IMG/VR virus record: IMGVR_UViG_3300010430_000023
Location: 1 to 64,000 of that record
Source: a virus
Direction: 5' to 3' (one strand)
Length of the DNA stretch: 64,000 nt
The position numbers and the translations under genes were made by a program. This document shows positions 55,801 through 64,000 of this stretch, in pieces; within the stretch, counting starts at the first letter, position 1; every line of letters starts with the position of its first letter. The notes under the pieces were generated by a model. The model had not been told where the DNA came from. It saw nothing but the letters and a program-made list of their open reading frames with translations, and searched no databases.

Positions 55801-58800
55801 ACGCCTGGGGCTTTCGCTTTGTGACCGCCGGCACATGGGTGAAGACGACGGCGACCGGCAAGCCGTTTTTTGGCACCGGCTACTGGCTGCGCAGCAGCAA
55901 CGAGCCTTTCCTTATCGGCGTGGTCGGCAACCCGCCGACGCCGTCGCCGGCGAATGTGCGCAGCGTCATCACCGCGCCAGCGCGCGAACACAGCCGCAAG
56001 CCGGACGAAGCCTATGCGGTGGCGGAACGCCTGACGCCGCCCACGGCCATGCGCCGCGCCGACCTGTTCAGCCGGCAGTCGCGTCCGGGCTGGGATAGCT
56101 GGGGAAATGAGGCCACCAAATTCGATGAAAAAATCGAAATTGGCGCTTGACAATTCCCGGCAAATGTCCCACATTAGGGACATGGAACGGCGCAGGGCCG
56201 AACCGGAATTGGAGACAGACCAATGCTTGCCAACCCTAAAGAACTTTGCGGCTTCAAACTCTATGCCAACTACGGCGCCATGTTCCCTACGGTTGAGGGA
56301 ACTGTCACGAACGTGGACAAAAACGGGCTGGTTGAATTTGTGGACGAAGATGGCGAGCGCTATCATGTGCATGTGGACGCTATCCGCAGTGAACGCCCTT
56401 CGAGCGGCAGCCCGATTGGCGTCTATTTCAACGAATTTCACGCATATTGAGGGGGGGGCGAAAATGAGCAACGACACACAAATCGCCCGCACCATACTGC
56501 AGCAGCTTGGCGGCAACAAATTCACCGCCATGACCGGTTCGCACAGTTTCGTTAATCGCGGCGACGGCCTGAGTTTTCAGGTGCGCCGCAACAAGGCGAA
56601 GGCCACCCACTGCGTTATTGCGCTGCGCGGTGACGACACTTACACGGTGGAGTTCTGGAAACTGGGACGCGGCGCCAATTTTGGCATGCACAAACTGAAC
56701 GAAACCGCTGGCGCCTACGCCGAAGACCTGCAGCGCATCTTTACCGAAGTTACGGGGCTGGACACCCACCTGTAAGGAAAGCGGGGGCTTTGGCCCCCGA
56801 TTGACCATTGCGGCGACACAGGCGATTTTAACCTTGCGTTAAGCGAGGTTAAGAGCCGGTGAGTTGGAACGCCCGCACTCTGTCCGACTATTTCGAGCGC
56901 TACTGCGGAGATCCCGCCGAAGTGCAGAACGCCGACGGCGCGCTGTGGGCCATGACCGACGGCGCGCTGCGCAGCAAGCTGCAGCGGCTTGGTCTGGCGC
57001 ATGTGGACCTGCCCATCAACAAAACAGCGCTTGGCATGCTCGGCCGCTCGCCCGGCATCACCGCCGGCATGTTGGCCCGCCGCATGGCGGCGCCGGTCGA
57101 TAGCGCTTTGCTGATTCTGCAGCTGCTGTTTTACGCAGGCCGCGTGGCGCTCGCCTTCAATGTAGTGCATGGGCGGCCTGTGCTGTGGATGCCGCAAGCC
57201 GTGCCGATAACCACGCAGGTCGGCGTTTGGGCCTGCGCCCAGCGACTGCCGGACCGCAATGTCGTTTCATGCCTCATATCGAAAGGGAAACGACACACAA
57301 AAACCCTCACTTATGACTGGCAGGCGTTTGCCAATATCGAAAACCTGCGCGAGCTCGCGCGGGCACATGCGCCTGATATTTTCGACCCGGCGCGGCCAGC
57401 GCTCGACCACGGGGCCCTTGAGTCAAGGCGGCTTGAATTGGCGCACCTTGATTTGGAAAACGAAACAACGGGAGACCCGCATGGCTAAGGACCGCTTTTC
57501 GACGCGCAACAGTGACATCGGCGACGCCGCCGACACGCCGGCGCAGGAAACCGCAGCAGAAACCGTGCCGACGGAAACAGCGCCCGCCGACACGCCGGCG
57601 GCTTCCGATGTGTTGACCCAAGAGGGCGACCTTTTCGGAAAATTCAGCACGTCGGCGCGCAAGAAAATCAACGAAGCCATCGCCGCTGTTGACGCCGAAG
57701 CCGCCAAAGCGGTTGCGGAAAAACGCGAAGTCGTTATCGCGGTCACCATTCGCCGCACGCGCCAAGGCGCGCTGTCGGCAGTAGTCGCCGGGGCTGGCGT
57801 GGCGCCGGTCACCATCGCCGCCGAATAGCCCCATGACGGCAGTTGTGTTGCAGGACGCCGTGCCTGTGGTCAAAGACCCGTCGGACGGCAACGAATGGGC
57901 CAAGGCCATAAACCACTGTTATGGCTGTTCCGTTCTTGCCGTCATCGAAACGGGCCGGCACTTGCTGGAAGCGAAAAAGGCCCTGCCCCATGGCGAGTGG
58001 GGCCGCCTTTTCGATCAGGGCGTTTTGCGGTTCAGCGAGCGCAGCGCGCAAAACATGATGGCGATTGCCAGCCATGAACGCTTGGGAAATCCGCAACACG
58101 TTGCGGAATTGCTGCCCAGCCTGCCGAACGCCTACAGCACGCTTGTGCAGCTGACCAGCCTTACGCTGGACCAGTTCGACGCCTGTGTGGAAAGCGGCGA
58201 AATCAACCCCGAAATGCGGCGCAGCGACGCCAGCACCCTGCGGCGTAAGCTGGCGTCAGGGGGCGCTGTGCATGAGCGTGTGGCCAATACGGGGGGCGCT
58301 GTCGATGACGAGGAAACCCTTATTGAGACAGCCAGGCAGCGCTTTGACCTGCTGTTTGGGGATGCAAGGGCCCGCGCTGTGGCCCCGTCTGCAGAGCCTG
58401 CCGTTGTGGCTGTGGCCTGTATGGTGGGCGGCTCATTCGGCGCGAACTTCGCCGACATGTGGGACGCCGACAACATGAAGGGGCAAGCGCGCGTTATCGC
58501 TCGCGATGCCCGGTCGGCGGCGCTGTACGTCCTGCACATTGGCCTCGGCATTTCGCAGCCACGCTGCGCCGCGCCGTTCGGTCTGGAATCGAGCGCGGTC
58601 AGCCGCATTGCGCAGCGCGTGACCGACTGGCGTGAAGAGCAACACTGGGACCGGCTGTTCAACGGCCTTGAGGAAGCGGCGCAAGCGCTCTGGGACGAAT
58701 TTCAGGAAGCGAGGGCCGCATGACCGGGGCAAACCTGCAGACGGTTGAGGAACGCGCCGAACTGGTCGCCAGCCTTTCAGGCAATGAGGCCGCCGTGTAC

Positions 58801-61800
58801 GCCTTCCTGAACAAGAACCACTGGACGCCGTCAAAGAACATCGCCAAGGCGCTGGCCGCCCAGCCGGAAGGCGTCGACCGCGTGCTGTCCATGCTTCGCT
58901 CCAAGGGCATGGTGCAGGTGATGAAGCAATCGGGCGTGGACCTGTGGCGGCCCGCCCCGTGCAAACGCCCGCCAGCCCCGCCGCAGCAAGACAGCGCGGG
59001 CGAGGATGGGGCGGCATGACATGGGCGAGCTGCCGCGCCGTCACAATCCCTTTCCGCACGGCATCAAAAGCGAACGCGACAGAAAACGCAAAGCGGACAA
59101 ACAGGCAGCCGACCGCCGGCGCAGGAATGACCCGCTGCGCGCCCAGTACCGCAGCAAGCGCTGGAAAGACGAAGGCGCGGCCTTCCTCGCTATCCCGGGC
59201 AATGAGCTGTGTTTTTGCGGCTGTGGCCAGCGTGCGAACATGGTCCACCACTTCAAAGCGCCGCGGCTCGCCAAGACGCTGGCGGAAGCCCTGCGGCTTT
59301 TCTGGGATGTCACCAACTGGCGCCCGGCCAGTCGGCGCTGCAACAGCAAGATTGCTGCCAAGTACGAGGGCGGCTTCGGCAACCCCGTGCGCACCCCGCC
59401 GTCGCCCCGCTGACCCCTGCGGCAGCGTGGGGCGCGTCCCAACCGTGTCCATTTCGAGACAGTGTGGCCTACGCGCAACGGTGGGGGTGGGGTCAAATCC
59501 TCACCGCCTAGGGGGGGGACCGCGCAGGGGTCACAAACTTTTAATTGCGCAAATTAACGACCGGGGGTCGGGCCGGGCCGGGGGTCGGGCGCCCGCCGTC
59601 GCCGTGGGTCGCCAACCACAGCCCCGGAGGGCCCTACATGACTAAGAAACAGCTACGCACACCGGCCACCATTCAGTTTTTGACCGACGCCAAGGAATGG
59701 CGCGCTATCAACGAACTGCTGCCATACGCGCGAAATGCGCGCACCCATGACGACGCGCAAATCGCCCAACTGGCGGCCGGGTTCAAAGAATGGGGCTTTG
59801 TCGGCACCGTTTTGATTAAGCCGGATAATACCATCATCGCCGGGCATGGCCGGGTTATGGCGCTGCGTTACCTTGGAATCGACAAAGTACCCGTAACCAT
59901 TGCGGAAGGTTGGACCGACGCCCAGTGCCGGGCGTTTATCATTGCCGACAACCAGTTGGCGCTAAACGCCGGCTGGAATGAAGAAATGCTGGCGCTCGAA
60001 CTGCAGGAATTGCAGGCGCTGGATTTCGAGTTGCCGCTTATCGGCTTCGGCGATAACGAACTGAAAGGCTACCTTGCCGGCGAAGATGAAAAAGGAAAGA
60101 CGGACCCGGACGAAGTGCCGGCGCCGCCAGTTTACCCGACCAGCCAGCCAGGCGACATTTGGATTTTAGGCGACCACCGCCTCGCCTGCGGCGACAGCAC
60201 CGACGAGGCGGTGGTTAAAAAACTGCTGGCCGGCGAAGGGCCGCACATCATGCTTACGGACCCGCCCTACTGTTCCGGCGGCTTTCAGGAAGCTGGAAAG
60301 GGCAGCGGCTCAATTGGCACGCGCGGCGATGAGACAATCGCGAACGACACGCTTTCCAGCAAGGGCTACCAAACACTGATTGAGCGCATTCTGCAGCGGT
60401 TCAAAGCCGGCGGCGTTTACATATTCACCGACTGGCGCATGTGGAATCACCTTTTTGAAAGCGTCGAAAGTTGCGGCTACGGCGTCCGCAATATGGTGGT
60501 CTGGAATAAGGGCACGCCGGGCATGGGCCGCGGCTGGCGCATGCAGCACGAATTGGTGATGGCGGCCACAAAGGTAAAGCAGCCGTTTGACCCGAAAAGC
60601 GCGCAAGGCAATGTGATTACCGAACAGCGCAGCGGCAACAAAAACCACCCAACAGAAAAACCGGTCGCGCTACTCGAGAAAATCATTAACGTAAACGACT
60701 TCGCCGCGACGGTATGCGACCCTTTCGGCGGCAGCGGTTCGACGATTATTGCGTGTGAACGGACAGGCCGCCGGGCGTTTGTGTGCGAACTTTCGCCAAA
60801 ATTCGTCGATGTCGCTATTCGCCGCTGGCAAGACCATACCGGCAAAGACGCTATCCGCGAATCAGATGGCAAGCGCTACAATGAAATTGATTTCAAGAAA
60901 GCGGAAGGAACTGCCAAGATTGAAGAGGGCGCAGGATCCGCAGACAGTCAGGAGTTAGCAGAAAATGGCGACACCCGGACGAAAGCCGCTGCCCAGCCAT
61001 CTAAAGCTAGTGCGCGGCAATCCAGGCAAAAGGCCGACAAACGAAAACGAGCCTAAGCCCGACCTTGTTCTGCCGGAAGCTGCGGAATCGGTCGCGAACC
61101 ACCCGCGCGCCTTGGCGCATTGGAATTTACTCGCGCCAAAGCTTTCAAAGCTGCAGATTTTGACCGAAATCGACGGCGGGGCGTTCAGCGCGCTTTGCAC
61201 GGCATACGGTCGCTGGCAGGATGCCGAGGCGGCGCTTTTGAAGTATCGCGAAAAAGACCAGAACCATTACGGCCTTATGGTCGGCACCACCAACGGCAAC
61301 AAAATCCAAAGCCCGCTGGTGGGAACAGCGAACAAGGCCATGGAACTTTACAAATCGCTGGCCACTGAGTTTGGCGGCACGCCCAGTTCGCGCAGCCGGA
61401 TTTCCGCCGGCAACGGCGGCGACAACGTCAATCCGTTTTCTGACCTGTTCCCGAATGATGGAGCGGCTTAATGAATGGCGGCAGCACAGCGTCAATATTA
61501 TGAGGAGGCTGCTTATTACGCGCTGGGCGTAGTTGACGGGGAAATACCAGCCAGCCGCTGGATAAAGCTGCAGTGTCAGCGTTTCCTTGATGACATCGAG
61601 AAGATTTCCGACCCGGACTTCCCATACGAACTGGACTTGGAAGCGGCGGAAAAGGCGGCGTTTTTCATTGAACAAATGCCGCTGACGAAAGTCAAAGGCA
61701 AATTCAAAAGACATGAACGGCCAAAGCTGGTGCTGCAGCCGTGGCAAACTTTCGTCGTCATCAACCTTTTCGGTTGGGTCAGCAAAGAGTCAGGGTTTCG

Positions 61801-64000
61801 CCGCTATCGCGAAGCCCTTTTGTTTGTTCCAAGAAAGAACGGCAAGTCCGAATTTGCTGCGGCGCTCGCTCTTTATGCGTTGCTGGCTGACGGCGAAGAC
61901 GCCGCAGAGGTCTATTGCGGCGGGCGAAACGAGCGCCAGGCCAACTACATTTTCAAAGCGGCCAAGCGAATGCTGGCTCTCAACCCGCACATAAAAGACC
62001 ACTTCCATGTGAAGGTGGAGGCGGAAAACATTTCCGTCGAAGCGACAATGTCGAAAATGGAAAAGCTTATTGGGAACCCGGAAGACGGCGGCGACCCGCA
62101 TCTATATTGCTGCGACGAATACCATGAACACGCTACCGACGCCCAGTTTGACACCATGAAAACCGGCATGATTTCGCGCATGCAGCCGCTAATTCTGGTG
62201 ACAACGACTGCCGGCATAAACATTGAGGGGCCGTGCTATCGCTATGTGAAAGACGCCGAAAAGGCGCTGCTGGGCGTGTTGAAACGGCCAGACTGGTTCA
62301 TCATGATTTTCACCATCGACGATGGTGACGACTGGAAAACAGAGGAATCGCTCGCCAAAGCAAATCCGGGCTATGGGTCGATTTTTCCAAAAGCGCAGCT
62401 GCAGTCAGACCAGCAGGCCGCCGTGGCGTCGGTTCGTAAAGCGTCCCGGTTCAAAATCAAACACTTGAATATCTGGCAGGGTTCCGAAGAATCCTATTTT
62501 GATGTGGAGGCATGGATTAAATCAGCGGCGCCGGAAGCGGAACGCGCCGAGGAATACTGGCACGGCAATGAATGTTATATTGGCGTTGACCTTTCGGGCT
62601 GGCGCGACCTCACTGTCGCCTTGCGCCTGTTTCCCAAGCCAAATGGCGGCTTTCATATTATCCCTAAATTCTATTTGCCCAAGCGGACGCTGGACGACCT
62701 TTATGACCTTGACTCCGATATGGCCGTGTGGGCGGAAAGCGGTCATATCCACCTGACAGACGGGGCCATGGTTGATGTGCAGGAAGTGGTGGACGATATA
62801 AAACGCTGGCGGAAAATTCACCAAGTCCGCGAAGTCGCGTTCGATAAATCCCACTCGATTGCATTTGTGCAGCTGGTGCAGCTGAACCCGGAGCTCATGC
62901 CGCTGCTTGCGGAGTTTCCGAACAAGGCGGCTTACATGAGCGAGCCCATGAAAACCTGCGACGGGCTAGTCGTGGAGGGCAAAGTCACTCATGATGACAA
63001 CCAGGTCATGACGTGGATGATTTCAAACGTGGTGCGCAAGACAACAACCCGTGATGACTTGGACTACCCTGCGAAAGCAAACGGCGTTTATGAGAACAAA
63101 ATCGACGGGCCCGTGGCTATGTTAATGGCGTATGGGCGCATGCAGGTGGCGCCCCTGCCGTTCGAGCCCGGAATAGTGAAGGTTTAACATGGCCGGACCG
63201 ACATTGCTTCAACGCTTCCAAGCGTTCATGACGCCAGCCCCGACGCCGGAACCCGCGCCGGCCTATTCGCAGCCCTATGCCGTTGCGCCCGCCAGCGTGT
63301 CGTTTGCCTTGCCCGACCCGCAAATGCGGTTCACCTTCGCCGGCGCCGGCAATCGCCAGATAAACCCGGCGCAGCCGCGGGGCAGCCTGTTTTGGGGATT
63401 TCCGGCGGATGACGACGTCTATGTCGACGAATATGTGGCGCTTTCCCTTTCCACGGTCTGGGCTTGCATCATGGCGATTTCGGAAGCGATCGCCGCCAGC
63501 AATCTGCAGGTGTTCACGCGCGACGAAGAAAAGAACAAGGTCCAGCTTTTCGGGCGTTACCACAAGCTGCTGAATGATCGCCCGAACCCTGAGCAAACCG
63601 CTTTTGATTTCATCATGACGATTTGCGTCAACGCCCTTTTGGGTAAGGGCGGCTTTGCCGAAATTGTGCGGGATGGGCGCGGCCGCGCTGTTGCGCTTTA
63701 TCCAATTCACTACGACCGCATCTGCCGCGAACGGCACCCGGAAACAAAAGAGCTGTGGTTTCGCGTCCATAACTACACCAGTGAAGACGCCTATATTCAC
63801 CACGAGGACATGTTCTTTATTCGGGGTTTTGCCCTAGACGGTGAAAACACCTGCAGCGTGGTTGAGTTCGCCCGGGACGTTCTGAGCCGGGCGGTCGCCA
63901 CAAGGGATTTCGGCTCGGCGTTCTACCGGAACGGCACCAATTTTGGCGGCGTTTTCCTCCCGAAAGAACGCATCGGCCTTGAGAACGCGGAAAAATACGC

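Overview
The window is most of the genome of a tailed, apparently temperate bacteriophage. It is cut through its tape-measure gene at the left edge and its portal gene at the right edge, so the head and head-tail joining genes are missing. The host is very likely an alphaproteobacterium. The signs are phage copies of GapR (DUF2312) and MucR, a circularly permuted two-piece tmRNA of the alphaproteobacterial type, a tRNA-His with A73 and no G-1, and promoters of the form TTGAC-N17-CTAGAT. GC content is high throughout, and most genes are packed with 1-4 base stop/start overlaps.

Layout. 1-11.2 kb (+): tape measure, three tail or baseplate proteins and a beta-helix tailspike-like protein that carries a signal peptide. 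11.2-13.8 kb (+): lysis cassette of GH24 endolysin, membrane proteins (holin candidates) and nested Rz/Rz1-type spanins, then a DUF6527 protein. 13.9-17.4 kb: tRNA-Met, a two-way terminator, small leftward genes, the permuted tmRNA, and leftward envelope-targeted accessory genes (Tat-type, lipoprotein, membrane). 17.6-24.9 kb (+): a tightly coupled run of small unknown genes, DUF1643, a HerA-like ATPase and a tyrosine integrase. 24.9-25.5 kb (-): MarR-like regulator. 25.6-30.7 kb (-): 24 tRNA genes in two blocks, split by a rightward island (27.5-29.5 kb) led by a resolvase-fold protein that lacks its catalytic residues. 30.8-43.2 kb (-): long leftward early region with a small HTH protein, GroES, a DUF5131 (Gp37/Gp68) protein, MucR, an ASCH-like protein and many small unknowns. 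43.2-43.35 kb: divergent control region with paired 13-bp operators. 43.3-59.4 kb (+): Cro-like protein, GapR, replication protein with a DnaA-domain-I-like segment, C5 and Dam methyltransferases, RusA, an SPFH protein, a SNF2-type helicase, MT-A70 methyltransferase, a DUF3102 plus DnaA-domain-IV-like protein, and HNH. 59.4-64 kb (+): candidate cos region, ParB-methyltransferase fusion, TerS, TerL, portal.

Three features stand out. First, I count 26 tRNA genes whose anticodons cover all twenty amino acids; with the tmRNA they form a nearly self-sufficient decoding and ribosome-rescue kit. Second, five copies of a ~76-bp cassette (promoter, palindromic operator over the -10 region, constant 5' leader ending at the start codon) drive five unrelated small genes on both strands, which looks like a regulon under one DNA-binding protein. 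Third, the phage carries homologues of several host cell-cycle and chromosome-organisation proteins (GapR, MucR, separate DnaA-like domains, CcrM-class and other methyltransferases) plus GroES and SPFH proteins, which suggests broad takeover of alphaproteobacterial physiology. All assignments come from reading motifs and RNA folds by eye; no database search was run.
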